Assembly: GCA_002483425.1 (NCBI GenBank)
Contig: DLHW01000043.1
Location: forward strand, 48,029-66,320
Source of the DNA: Methylococcaceae bacterium UBA7658
GTDB lineage: Bacteria > Pseudomonadota > Gammaproteobacteria > Methylococcales > Methylomonadaceae
Reading direction: 5' to 3'
Length of the DNA stretch: 18,292 nucleotides
Position 1 is the first letter of the stretch. Each line of letters starts with the position of its first letter. The translations under genes and the position numbers were made by a program. Shown piece by piece: positions 8,160 through 16,176 of the stretch. The notes under the pieces were generated by a model, which was given only the letters and a program-made list of their open reading frames with translations, was not told the DNA's origin and did not search any database.

Positions 8160-8732
8160 ATGGCTCCTAAAATTCTCGCTTTCTCCGGTAGTGTCCGCAA
8201 GGAATCTTTCAATCAAAAGCTGGTCTGGATTGCCGCTCAAGGCGCACGAGACGCAGGCGCTGAAGTAACGGTTATAAATCTAGGGGATTTTCCCTTACCT
8301 GTTTTTAATCAGGATTTGGAAAAGGCGGAAGGCTTGCCGCAACCAGCACGGACCTTGAAAACTTTGTTTGCCAGCCATCACGGTTTCCTGATTGCATCGC
8401 CCGAGTACAATAGCGCGTTTAGTCCGTTGTTAAAAAATGCCATCGATTGGGTTTCCAGGCGGGAAGGCGATGAAACTTTTCAAATTGCCTTCCGGAATAA
8501 AGTGGCTGTCATTATGGCGGCTTCGCCCGGATACTTAGGTGGGTTGCGAGGCCTGGTTTTTTTACGGATGTTACTGGGAAACTTAGGGATTACCGTATTG
8601 CCGGATCAATTAGCCGTACCTAACGCCGCTACAGCATTTCAGGAGGATGGCGGGTTGGCCGATAAAACAAGTCATGAGGCGGTTGTTAAGTTGGGATTTG
8701 TTTTGGCGGACACTTTAAAAAAACTGCAATAA
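8160..8732 (+). CDS. NAD(P)H-dependent FMN reductase family protein
   Basis: This is a flavodoxin-like oxidoreductase of the NADPH-dependent FMN reductase family, which includes azo- and chromate-reductase-like enzymes. It probably binds FMN and reduces quinones or other acceptors in the cytoplasm; the natural substrate is not predictable. The phosphate-binding loop is GSVRKESFN at about residues 10-18. The conserved SPEYNSAFSPLLKNAIDW block around residues 79-96 binds the isoalloxazine ring. A GYLGGLRGL motif lies further on. The start is the ATG at 8160, preceded by GAGGAA 8 nt upstream. An in-frame TTG directly after the previous stop is less likely. The protein has 190 residues, usual for the family. 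The 18-nt gap to the DUF502 gene suggests co-transcription. Confidence 0.93.
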   Translation: MAPKILAFSGSVRKESFNQKLVWIAAQGARDAGAEVTVINLGDFPLPVFNQDLEKAEGLPQPARTLKTLFASHHGFLIASPEYNSAFSPLLKNAIDWVSRREGDETFQIAFRNKVAVIMAASPGYLGGLRGLVFLRMLLGNLGITVLPDQLAVPNAATAFQEDGGLADKTSHEAVVKLGFVLADTLKKLQ

Positions 8733-8887
8733 ATACTTAAATTATTGAATTATAATCAATATATCGCCGTAGACGCTAATTTACAGCAGGTGTGCAGTTA
8801 AACTTAGTGCCGGATAGATAAAGCCGATTTTTCGATAGAAACCGTCAATATTAATAAAAACCCTGTGTCAAAATCTATGAGGGAATT

Positions 8888-11548
8888 ATGCGGAATTTAA
8901 AATTCATACCCGCAATCATTTTAGCGACAGCCGCACTCTGCTTTATTCTTTTTGTCGCTTTTCATTTTATTTTTCTCGATTTTTTTGTTGATTGGTGGTG
9001 GTTCCAATCCCTGAAACTGGAACATTACTTTTGGTTGCGGATACTGTATAAATTTTTGTTGTCAGGCGCCGTCACCGTGTTTTTCTTCACGGTTTTCTTC
9101 TTTCATTTCTGGATTGCTTCCCGTTACTTAGGGCTGAATCCGCGCGAAGATGTCTTGGCTAATTTCGATAAAAACGCGAGTTTTCAAAAGTTTTCCGAGC
9201 GTTTTTTATATGGCTCGGTCAAGGTTTATACGCCGATTTCCCTGGTCTTAGCGATTGTTATCGCTATTCCGTTTTACGACGATTGGGAAAATACCCTGCT
9301 TTACTTTTTCGGCAGCCGCTCCGGCGTAACCGAAACCGTCTACGGTAACGATGTCAGTTTTTATTTGCTGTCGTATCCGATTTATCAGCTTATCCAGCCG
9401 GAACTCTTAAGTACGGCCATTCTGATTTTCTTAATGGTAGGCGCGTTGTACTGGTTAGAACATATTTTTGTACCTAACCAAAACAAAGAGTTTCACATTG
9501 GCGCTAAAATCCATTTGTGCGTGTTGATGGGGTTTGTGGTTTTGTTTGTGGTGTGGGGGTTTCTGTTGCAACGGTTTTCGTTGCTGTATAACGCGACCCA
9601 TGAACCCATTTTTTACGGTCCTGGTATGGTTGAGGTTTTGTATAAGCTGCCTTTGATCTGGCTAGGAATTCTCTCGTTTTTGGCGTTAGCCGTTTCAGTC
9701 GGCGTGTATATCTTCTCCGATATGCACCGGAACAAAACGCCATTATTCATTGCGCTGGCGATTTTTGTGTTCTTTTGGGTGTTCCCGAAAATTACGTTCA
9801 TTCCCGAAGCGATTGAGCGCTACATCGTAAGTCCGAATCCGGTTCGCACGGAAAAATCGAATATCCAGAATAATATCAACGCCACGTACGATGCGTATGA
9901 TTTAAAAAATATCAAGATCATCGATCAGCAAGTCAACCTGAATGCGGCGGAAGATATTTCGACTTGGAGCAGCCAGAAACGCTTTGAAAATATCCCGGTT
10001 TGGGATAGGGAACACCTGATCAGCAGTTATCAGCAATTACAGGAAATCAGGCCTTATTACCATATCGGCAATATCGATGAGGACCGCTACCACATCTTAG
10101 ACCACACCCGGCAAGTCAATATTGCCGCGCGCGAAGTCAATACCTCGAAACTGCCGGAAGAGGCCCAAAACTGGGAAAATCTGCATCTGCGTTACACGCA
10201 CGGGTTCGGGGCAGTGATGACATCGGCCGCGCAAGACGCCGATAAACCCCTGATTTGGTATATGCGCGATCTCAATATGACGTCGCCGGCCGGATTTAAC
10301 TTAGCTTATCCTGATATTTATTACGGCGAGGGTGAATACGATTATGTGATTGTGCCGAACGATTTGAAAATCGTCGATATTCCAGGCAGCAAAATCAGCG
10401 ACGATCCCGGATTAACTAAGGCTTATCACGGCGATGGCGGAATTCCGGTCAACACCTTGTTCAAAAAAGCCTTATTCGCATTTTATTTACAAGAAGAAAA
10501 GATTTTTTTTACCACTAATCTCAGTAACGAAAGCCGTATCAAAATTAACCGGAATCTTACTAGCCGGATAAAAAAACTAACCCCGTTTCTTACCCTGGAT
10601 AAAGATCCCTATTTAGTTGCGGGCAAAGACCGTTTCTATTGGATTCAGGATGCTTATACGTTATCCAAACATTACCCTGTATCCAGACTGGAAGAACTGG
10701 AGTTTGCCAGGGAAAGAAAACAGTTTAATTATATCCGTAACCCCGTGAAGGTTGTTGTCGATGCTTACGACGGCGATGTCGATTATTTCATTTCGGATCC
10801 CTCCGACGCGATCATACAAGCCTACGACCGCGCTTACCCTGGGTTATTTAAACACTTAAGCGAAATGCCCAAGGAGTTGCTTAAACACTTGCGCTATCCG
10901 CGCGACCTCTATTATGTGCAAATGAATGTGTTTGCCAAATACCATCAAAATACACCGGAAGCTTTTTACGAACAAGCCGAAACCTGGCAGTTCGCCAATG
11001 TGCGCGACCAGCCCGTGATGCCGTATTATCAAACCATGGATTTCGGCAATTGCAACGACCGGGAAGAGTTCGTGCTGATTAATCCCATGACTCCGGTTAA
11101 CCGGGATAACCTGAGTATGATCGGTTTAGCGGGTACGATGGATAAAGAAAAGTGCACGACGGAGTATAGGCCGGGTATAACCGTATACAAATTCGGCAAG
11201 GATGTTCAAGTTAATGGACCGGCCCAAGTCGAAGCCTTGCTGAATCAAAATCCGGAAATATCGGCTAACTTTACCTTGTGGGGTCAGGGCGGTTCGGTGG
11301 TCGATATGGGGCGTATGATTATTCTCCCCATGGGCAAAACCGTACTTTACGTGCAGCCCATTTACATTTCATCCGCTAAAAACCGTATTCCGGAATTAAC
11401 TCGGGTCATCGTTTCAATCGGCGACCGGCTGGTGATCGATACGACGTTATGGTCGGCGTTTAATAAAATAAAGGAATATTATTTAAAAGACGCCGCGGAA
11501 ATTAGGGAAACCGGCGCGTCAAAAGCCATTGTTAAACCGGTTGAATAA
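8888..11548 (+). CDS. UPF0182 family large membrane protein
   Basis: This 886-residue protein belongs to the UPF0182 (DUF1614-unrelated, COG1615-type) family, whose function is unknown. The N-terminal third has about seven membrane helices, at roughly residues 7-31, 51-78, 112-128, 171-191, 206-226, 253-275 and 284-300. A large extracytoplasmic domain follows. Family hallmarks are visible: the junction ERYIVSPNPVRTEKSNIQNN with ATYDAY after the last helix, and the segment LRYPRDLYYVQMNVFAKYH in the soluble domain. The C-terminus (GGSVVDMGRMIILPMGKTVL with YVQPIY, then PELTRVIVSIGDRLV) is also typical. The length is close to that of other members. The ATG at 8888 follows GAGGGAA. A 155-nt gap upstream suggests its own promoter; no gene follows closely. 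An 11-base string in the leader resembles the IS end at 17761, probably by chance. Confidence 0.9.
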   Translation: MRNLKFIPAIILATAALCFILFVAFHFIFLDFFVDWWWFQSLKLEHYFWLRILYKFLLSGAVTVFFFTVFFFHFWIASRYLGLNPREDVLANFDKNASFQKFSERFLYGSVKVYTPISLVLAIVIAIPFYDDWENTLLYFFGSRSGVTETVYGNDVSFYLLSYPIYQLIQPELLSTAILIFLMVGALYWLEHIFVPNQNKEFHIGAKIHLCVLMGFVVLFVVWGFLLQRFSLLYNATHEPIFYGPGMVEVLYKLPLIWLGILSFLALAVSVGVYIFSDMHRNKTPLFIALAIFVFFWVFPKITFIPEAIERYIVSPNPVRTEKSNIQNNINATYDAYDLKNIKIIDQQVNLNAAEDISTWSSQKRFENIPVWDREHLISSYQQLQEIRPYYHIGNIDEDRYHILDHTRQVNIAAREVNTSKLPEEAQNWENLHLRYTHGFGAVMTSAAQDADKPLIWYMRDLNMTSPAGFNLAYPDIYYGEGEYDYVIVPNDLKIVDIPGSKISDDPGLTKAYHGDGGIPVNTLFKKALFAFYLQEEKIFFTTNLSNESRIKINRNLTSRIKKLTPFLTLDKDPYLVAGKDRFYWIQDAYTLSKHYPVSRLEELEFARERKQFNYIRNPVKVVVDAYDGDVDYFISDPSDAIIQAYDRAYPGLFKHLSEMPKELLKHLRYPRDLYYVQMNVFAKYHQNTPEAFYEQAETWQFANVRDQPVMPYYQTMDFGNCNDREEFVLINPMTPVNRDNLSMIGLAGTMDKEKCTTEYRPGITVYKFGKDVQVNGPAQVEALLNQNPEISANFTLWGQGGSVVDMGRMIILPMGKTVLYVQPIYISSAKNRIPELTRVIVSIGDRLVIDTTLWSAFNKIKEYYLKDAAEIRETGASKAIVKPVE

Positions 11549-11746
11549 TGTTACTGTTGATACGATATTTAAGGTTATTAAATAATGTATAGATTTCAGC
11601 CTATTAGTTGGCAGTGTTTAAAATTTATATTTTTGTAAGAGATTTGGCTATCAATTTAATGTTGGGATGGATAAGGATATTTTTAGCACTGAACAGATAT
11701 TGTGCCTAAATGATAACGGTTTAATTATTTTATCTAGGAGAGTTTC

Positions 11747-12211
11747 ATGAACAAACTGTATTTATTGTGTGCTTTATTTTTTATGACTCAAAACGTATTC
11801 GCAGGCGTTTGCTCGAACGGGACCGTTTCGGTATCGGTTTATTCCTATAACTTCATGATTATAGGCGGGTCATCCGGTCAGAATCCATCGATATATCAAG
11901 CCGGTAGAATAACATTTTTATCCGGCGGCGCTATGTCTGTGAGCGGTACCGAATCTCGGGGCGGAGAAACAACCAATATAGCTGTAAATGGAACTTATTC
12001 AGTTTCTTCCGTCTGCGTCTTGACGATGAAATATATTTTGCCTCCTACCTCGTCGCTTACAACAGAAAGAACTTTTTTTGTGACTGTATATTTAGATAGG
12101 TTATATACGTCTCTTGCAACTAATATCGCTTATCACGGTAATGCAATATTTAAAACCTCTAATAGTTTATCCGGAACTGGTGTAATCGATCGGGTTACAG
12201 GAAAATTTTAG
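11747..12211 (+). CDS. Small secreted protein of unknown function
   Basis: I do not recognise this 154-residue protein as a named family. Residues 1-19 form a clear Sec signal peptide (MNKLYLLCALFFMTQNVFA) with probable cleavage before Gly20, so the mature product of about 135 residues is periplasmic or secreted. The mature part is rich in Ser, Thr, Gly and alternating hydrophobic residues, as expected for an all-beta fold. It has two cysteines (22 and 90), which could form one disulfide. The segment VNGTYSVSSVCVLTMKY resembles the G-x-Y-x-V-x-x-x-C-x-x-x-x-x pattern seen in many small secreted beta-barrel proteins of unknown role. TAGGAGAG precedes the ATG at a good distance. The gene is AT-richer than its neighbours and isolated (198 nt upstream, over 400 nt downstream), so it may be an accessory gene. 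Confidence 0.8.
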   Translation: MNKLYLLCALFFMTQNVFAGVCSNGTVSVSVYSYNFMIIGGSSGQNPSIYQAGRITFLSGGAMSVSGTESRGGETTNIAVNGTYSVSSVCVLTMKYILPPTSSLTTERTFFVTVYLDRLYTSLATNIAYHGNAIFKTSNSLSGTGVIDRVTGKF

Positions 12212-12238
12212 CTTAGATGTTCGGGTTAGGTTGAGGAA

Positions 12239-12294
12239 AATCCAAGTACATTTGGATTAGCGGACATTGCTATCCACGGGCTTAAAACTAAGCC
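12239..12294 (+). terminator. Tandem hairpins downstream of the secreted-protein gene, possible terminator
   Basis: AATCCAA (12239-12245) pairs perfectly with TTGGATT (12252-12258) over a 6-nt loop. GGCTTA (12279-12284) pairs with TAAGCC (12289-12294) over a 4-nt loop. They begin 28 nt after the stop codon. Neither is followed by a run of T, so intrinsic termination is only possible, not shown. Confidence 0.3.
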
Positions 12295-12417
12295 GGATGC
12301 AACCATTAGAAACAATATATTTTAAGTTCATAATGATATAAGGAACGGGAAATATTCGTTTGCATTAACAACTTTATTAGTACTAAATAAATAATTATTC
12401 ATCCAAGGGAACTATCA

Positions 12418-12517
12418 ACAAGCTGATTTGGTTCATAACCTGGCGAGCACACGAGTAGTTCGACAAGTTTTTTAAGCTCTAGGATATGGATATGCACCAC
12501 GGACGGAATCAGCTTGT
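12418..12517. repeat. 100-bp segment bounded by a perfect 11-bp inverted repeat
   Basis: ACAAGCTGATT at 12418-12428 is the exact reverse complement of AATCAGCTTGT at 12507-12517. The 78 nt between contain no open frame of note. The arrangement could be the remnant of a small non-autonomous element or a long stem-loop RNA. I see no flanking target duplication, so the nature is open. Confidence 0.5.
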
Positions 12518-12630
12518 ACAGAGTTTCATTAAATTTAAAACTGTTCAACCTGCGGCTTGTATATAGCCATGTGTCTGTTTTACCCTAAGAAGTAATAACC
12601 GGCGTTACAAGCCAAAGTAAATTAAGCGTT

Positions 12631-14304
12631 TTAAAAAAGACCAATAATTTTTCCGTCGGCATCAATGTCAATCCGCTCTGCCGCAGGCGACGGCGGTAAA
12701 CCCGGCATCGTCATCATGTCGCCGGCGATGGCGACGATAAAACCGGCGCCGTTAGCAAGCCGGACTTCGTTGATTTCGACATTATGACCGGACGGAGCGC
12801 CTTTCAACTCGGGATTGGTGGAAAATGACATTTGGGTTTTCGCCATGCAAATAGGAAAGTGCCGGTAGCTTTCGTCCCATTTTTTCAGTTGATTCTTAAT
12901 TTTAGATGTAGCGGAAATGCCGACGGCGCCGTAGAGCTTAGTAGCAATGGCTTCGATCTTGTCCCATAACGGCAACTTATCGTCATAAACAAAGTCGCAA
13001 CCCGGACTACGGTTTTCAGCAACATCGGCGACGGCTCGGGCTAAGGCTTCCGCACCGGCGCCGCCCTCCGCCCAATGTTTGGCAACGATACATTCCGCTC
13101 CCAATGCCGCGCATTTGTTCTGTAATAGCGCTAATTCGTCCGCCGTATCGAACGTAAAATGATTGATCGATACGATGCAAGGCAATCCGTAATGTTGTGT
13201 GATGTTACGGTAATGCCGTTCGAGATTTTCAAAGCCTTTCTCCAGCGCCGCTACATTTTCTTTATTTAAGTCTTCTTTTCCGGCGCCGCCGTGAAATTTT
13301 AAAGCTCTGATCGTCGCAACTAATACTACAGCCGACGGCTTTAGTCCGGCCATGCGGCATTTAATGTCGATAAATTTTTCCGCGCCTAAATCCGCGCCGA
13401 ATCCGGCTTCCGTAATCACATAATCGGCCAGTTTCAGTGCGGTTTTGGTGGCGATGACGGTATTGCAACCGTGGGCGATATTGGCGAACGGGCCGCCGTG
13501 AATGATGGCGATGTTATTTTCTAATGTTTGTACTAAATTCGGTTTGATGGCGTCTTTCAGCAAGACCGCCATGGCGCCGTGAGCTTTCAGATCGCTCGCA
13601 TAAATCGCTGTTTTGCCATCGGCTTTATAACCGATGACAATACGGCCTAAACGTTCTTTCAAATCCGCAAGACTATCCGATAGACACAAAATAGCCATTA
13701 CCTCCGATGCGACCACGATATCGTAGCCGTCTTCTCTCGAATAGCCGTTGCCGACGCCGCCCAAGCCGATAATAATTTTACGCAAGGCCCGGTCGTTCAT
13801 GTCGACTACCCGTTTCCATTGGATGCGCCGGGGGTCGATGCCCAGGGCATTGCCTTGGGTAATATGGTTGTCGAGCAAAGCCGACATTAAATTGTGCGCC
13901 GCGCCGATGGCGTGAAAATCGCCGGTAAAGTGCAGATTAATATCTTCCATCGGCACGACTTGGGCGTAACCGCCGCCGGCTGCTCCGCCTTTTACCCCGA
14001 AACAAGGCCCTAATGAAGGTTCGCGCAAGCAAATCATGGTTTTTTTACCGATGCGGTTCAAGGCGTCGCCCAAGCCGACGGTAGTCGTGGTTTTACCTTC
14101 GCCGGCAGGCGTCGGGCTGATAGCGGTCACTAATATGAGCTTGCCGTCAGGGTTATTCTTTAGGCTGTTGACATAGTCGAGCGATAATTTGGCCTTAAAA
14201 TGTCCGTAAGGATCGAGATGTTGGGCGGCAATCCCGTGGTTTTGTTGAGCAAGATCAATAATGGGTTTTATGGTCGCTTTTTGTGCGATTTCGATGTCAG
14301 ACAT
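12631..14304 (-). CDS. fhs: Formate-tetrahydrofolate ligase
   Basis: This enzyme joins formate to tetrahydrofolate with ATP, giving 10-formyl-tetrahydrofolate for purine synthesis, and with FolD supplies methylene-tetrahydrofolate. In one-carbon-using bacteria it is a route for assimilating formate. The protein has 557 residues, the normal subunit length. The ATP-binding P-loop is TPAGEGKTTT (65-74). The block REPSLGPCFGVKGGAAGGGY (94-113) is the second family signature. Further conserved stretches are HFTGDFHAIGAAHN, the segment RKIIIGLGG, and VITEAGFGADLGAEKF. The C-terminus MTMPGLPPSPAAERID is characteristic. The ATG at 14304 is preceded only by a weak AAGAA. A candidate promoter lies at 14374-14402. 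It stands alone: no folD or serine-cycle gene is adjacent. Confidence 0.98.
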   Translation of the reverse strand: MSDIEIAQKATIKPIIDLAQQNHGIAAQHLDPYGHFKAKLSLDYVNSLKNNPDGKLILVTAISPTPAGEGKTTTTVGLGDALNRIGKKTMICLREPSLGPCFGVKGGAAGGGYAQVVPMEDINLHFTGDFHAIGAAHNLMSALLDNHITQGNALGIDPRRIQWKRVVDMNDRALRKIIIGLGGVGNGYSREDGYDIVVASEVMAILCLSDSLADLKERLGRIVIGYKADGKTAIYASDLKAHGAMAVLLKDAIKPNLVQTLENNIAIIHGGPFANIAHGCNTVIATKTALKLADYVITEAGFGADLGAEKFIDIKCRMAGLKPSAVVLVATIRALKFHGGAGKEDLNKENVAALEKGFENLERHYRNITQHYGLPCIVSINHFTFDTADELALLQNKCAALGAECIVAKHWAEGGAGAEALARAVADVAENRSPGCDFVYDDKLPLWDKIEAIATKLYGAVGISATSKIKNQLKKWDESYRHFPICMAKTQMSFSTNPELKGAPSGHNVEINEVRLANGAGFIVAIAGDMMTMPGLPPSPAAERIDIDADGKIIGLF

Positions 14305-14373
14305 TTTCTTAAAGTAAAGGAAGATTCGATGGTTTGATTTTGGTTGTCAGTAAAAATAAAATTGTTATTAATC

Positions 14374-14402
14374 ATTAAATAAGACGGTTTTTCTGCCGGC
14401 AA
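14374..14402 (-). promoter_or_regulatory. Candidate promoter of fhs
   Basis: On the minus strand TTGCCG (14397-14402) and TTTAAT (14374-14379) are separated by 17 nt and match the sigma-70 -35 and -10 boxes in 4 and 5 of 6 positions. They lie about 70 nt upstream of the fhs ATG and downstream of the stop of the preceding gene. Confidence 0.4.
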
Positions 14403-14419
14403 TTTACAACTTACACGGC

Positions 14420-14836
14420 TTAAACTAAAGAGATGGTCTCAACCCGGTTTTCGGTTTTTAGTTCTATTTTGCCTTCTTGCGCTAACCAGCCGATGCTGCG
14501 TTGAATAAGTTTATTATCTTCACCCAAGGCGCTTATTAGTTTTTTAACCGGGATTAAACCGTTTTTTTCGAGGTGGCGATAAACTTTTCCAGCCGCTGTG
14601 CCTACCTGTTCGGGCAGGTTTGTCGAGACTTTTGTTAAAACCGGCTTTTTTGCCGGGGGGGTAGATTTGAGTTTTCTGGTTAAGGGTTGCGGCGTTTCTA
14701 TTTCCGGCGTATCGATTTTACTAACCGGTTGAAGTTCGCTACGGCTAAGTCGGCTGGCAGACATTTGTTCGTCTACCAGAACGTAAACTGCATAGCCTAC
14801 AAACGCTACGCTAAAACCAAATAAGACTTCGGTCAT
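14420..14836 (-). CDS. Membrane-anchored winged-helix (DUF2582-like) protein
   Basis: The 138-residue protein has three parts. Residues 4-21 form one hydrophobic helix (VLFGFSVAFVGYAVYVLV). A Pro/Thr/Lys-rich linker runs to about residue 70. A C-terminal domain of about 60 residues, beginning GTAAGKVYRHLEKNGLIPVK and ending in IGWLAQEGKIELKTENR, resembles the winged helix-turn-helix domain of the DUF2582 family. The arginines after the helix suggest that the winged helix faces the cytoplasm. A DNA-binding domain tethered to the membrane could be a sensor or nucleoid-tethering protein, but no function is established. GAGGAGA precedes the ATG at 14836, and a good sigma-70-like promoter lies at 14871-14900. 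It lies 115 nt upstream of fhs on the same strand. Confidence 0.75.
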   Translation of the reverse strand: MTEVLFGFSVAFVGYAVYVLVDEQMSASRLSRSELQPVSKIDTPEIETPQPLTRKLKSTPPAKKPVLTKVSTNLPEQVGTAAGKVYRHLEKNGLIPVKKLISALGEDNKLIQRSIGWLAQEGKIELKTENRVETISLV

Positions 14837-14870
14837 TATGATCTCCTCGTTATTATTTTTATTGTCGAAT

Positions 14871-14900
14871 ATTATCTTGAATCAAAGCAATCGCTATCAA
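14871..14900 (-). promoter_or_regulatory. Candidate sigma-70 promoter of the winged-helix gene
   Basis: On the minus strand TTGATA (14895-14900) and GATAAT (14871-14876) each match the sigma-70 consensus in 5 of 6 positions. They are 18 nt apart. The -10 box is about 35 nt before the ATG at 14836. Confidence 0.55.
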
Positions 14901-15028
14901 TAAGCTTTTAGGCGGAAACCGGCAAATATCGTCTTAGCGATACGTCTACATTCTAACTGAACTCAATCGAATTGGAATAAAATCAATTATAAATCGATTC
15001 GCTATATTGTTTTTAATTGCGTACTTAT

Positions 15029-15727
15029 TCAGTCCGTATTAGGTTTCGCGCAGAGGATTTTGCCTTGCCGCTGACAGAGTTGAAAATTGAGTTGAGAGGC
15101 CCAATAAAAATAAGCTTGTTCAACGTCGTCCCATTCATTAGTCGAACCTACGAGTGTTTTTCCCCCGGCGCGAGCATCGGCGGATGCCATTAATAAGTTT
15201 CCGGTGGCCGAATCTAGAATTTTTGCTTCGACACTGGCTTTTCCCACAAAAGATTCGGTACCGGTAACCAAGTATTTTAAGGCAGATAACGTGCGGGCAG
15301 ACGGATAAACGGAGGAAAACATATCGAGTAATACTATTGAAGTTTCGACATCGGTAATCGCGAATTGAACTCGTATCGTATCGGAGCCGGGCTTGTTAAC
15401 GAACATAAAATTCTGTTTTAGCGCGTCGCGTAAGCGGATTTCAAGCAATTCTTTAAGACCGTGGCGTTGGGCGTGGGTGATTTCAGCGAGTTCCGAATTT
15501 TCGAGCGCTTTGATCTCAACCGGTTCCAGAATAATTTTTTTATAAGATTTCCAATCTACGCCGTTTTTCCAGTAAGTTAGCAAAGCTTCATCGTCGCCGC
15601 CTTCTTTAAGCAGGGTGTAATCGCCCAAAAAACCGGCCGTTTCGACAGAATTGGCTTGATAAGTTCTTGCGCAACCTAACAAAAACGTGGCGGCAATAAT
15701 TAAAGTAGTAACCTTTTTGTGTAACAT
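15029..15727 (-). CDS. DUF3313-type lipoprotein
   Basis: This is a predicted lipoprotein of 232 residues. The signal peptide ends in the lipobox LLGC, with Cys19 as the lipidated residue. The residue after it is Ala, so outer-membrane sorting is expected by the E. coli rule. The mature sequence (GFLGDYTLLKEGGD, then WKSYKKIILEPVEI and the C-terminal AFxxWA-like segment AYFYWASQLNFQL) matches the general form of the DUF3313 family. Members are found in many proteobacteria and have no known role. The ATG at 15727 has no ribosome binding site near it. A GAGG sequence instead sits before another ATG at 15758, which is out of frame and would encode about 50 residues overlapping this gene. Coupling or a start error is possible, though the lipobox supports the chosen frame. 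It ends 192 nt before the winged-helix gene. Confidence 0.82.
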   Translation of the reverse strand: MLHKKVTTLIIAATFLLGCARTYQANSVETAGFLGDYTLLKEGGDDEALLTYWKNGVDWKSYKKIILEPVEIKALENSELAEITHAQRHGLKELLEIRLRDALKQNFMFVNKPGSDTIRVQFAITDVETSIVLLDMFSSVYPSARTLSALKYLVTGTESFVGKASVEAKILDSATGNLLMASADARAGGKTLVGSTNEWDDVEQAYFYWASQLNFQLCQRQGKILCAKPNTD

Positions 15728-16176
15728 CCGAATTTTGATTAGGCTTGATAGTATTCATGAGCTTGCCTCACAAGTTTAATCCATTTTGAAACTCATGGGC
15801 GGTTAAATTAACGGCGTTAAGCAAACACAAGGTTTCGTTTTAGATTAAGCGTATTTAGTACAACCCTAATGCATAAAAGCCAACCGTTGACGCCGGGATT
15901 CGGCGTTCGAGTCTGTTGGGGTGAATTGAATCTTGCGCACAGCCGGATAACCTAATGCCGGAAAAAGACCTTACAGGCCCGGAAATATTAATCCTGCCTA
16001 TTTATGTTTAACGTTCGAACTGATTGTATAGAAACATATAAACCTTTCAATAAGCCAACAGTAATTAAAGCTTCATAAGGCGGGATTAATAAAATTAAGC
16101 CGGTGTCAGAAAAAACTCATTTGAGCTAAATATCGGCCGCCGTTTTAATATTAAAAACTGTCGATTGGCCCGTTGC
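15728..16176. other. 449-nt intergenic region, with an imperfect inverted repeat
   Basis: No gene is visible on either strand. It separates the lipoprotein gene from the FKBP/TlpA group, all on the minus strand, so the promoter of the lipoprotein gene should be in it; I could not place it with confidence. The notable structure is an inverted repeat of 12 matches in 13, 15986-15998 against 16079-16091. Confidence 0.5.
15986..16091. repeat. 106-bp segment bounded by an imperfect 13-bp inverted repeat
   Basis: TATTAATCCTGCC (15986-15998) and GGCGGGATTAATA (16079-16091) pair with one mismatch. The spacing is similar to that of the 12418-12517 structure, although the arm sequences differ. It may be a small mobile element remnant, a binding-site pair or chance. 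Confidence 0.35.

Larger units (their letters stand above)
12212..12630. other. 419-nt intergenic region between convergent genes, with several inverted repeats
   Basis: No gene is visible. The region lies between the 3' ends of the secreted-protein gene and fhs. It contains two simple hairpins after the secreted-protein gene. An exact 11-bp inverted repeat bounds a 100-bp segment (12418-12517). An 8-bp inverted repeat GGCTTGTA/TACAAGCC lies at 12554-12561 and 12606-12613. None has a T-run of the kind expected for a strong terminator. Confidence 0.6.

Noticed and set aside
8863..8876. CTGTGTCAAAA in the leader of the UPF0182 gene matches the IS end at 17763-17773, suggesting an IS relic.
   Set aside because: Only 11 bases match, with no neighbouring transposase remnant or second repeat; chance is sufficient.
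4292..11548. Possibility of a novel multi-gene system around gatCAB, DUF502, FMN reductase and UPF0182.
   Set aside because: Each gene has a known housekeeping or widespread family, and nothing beyond ordinary adjacency links them.
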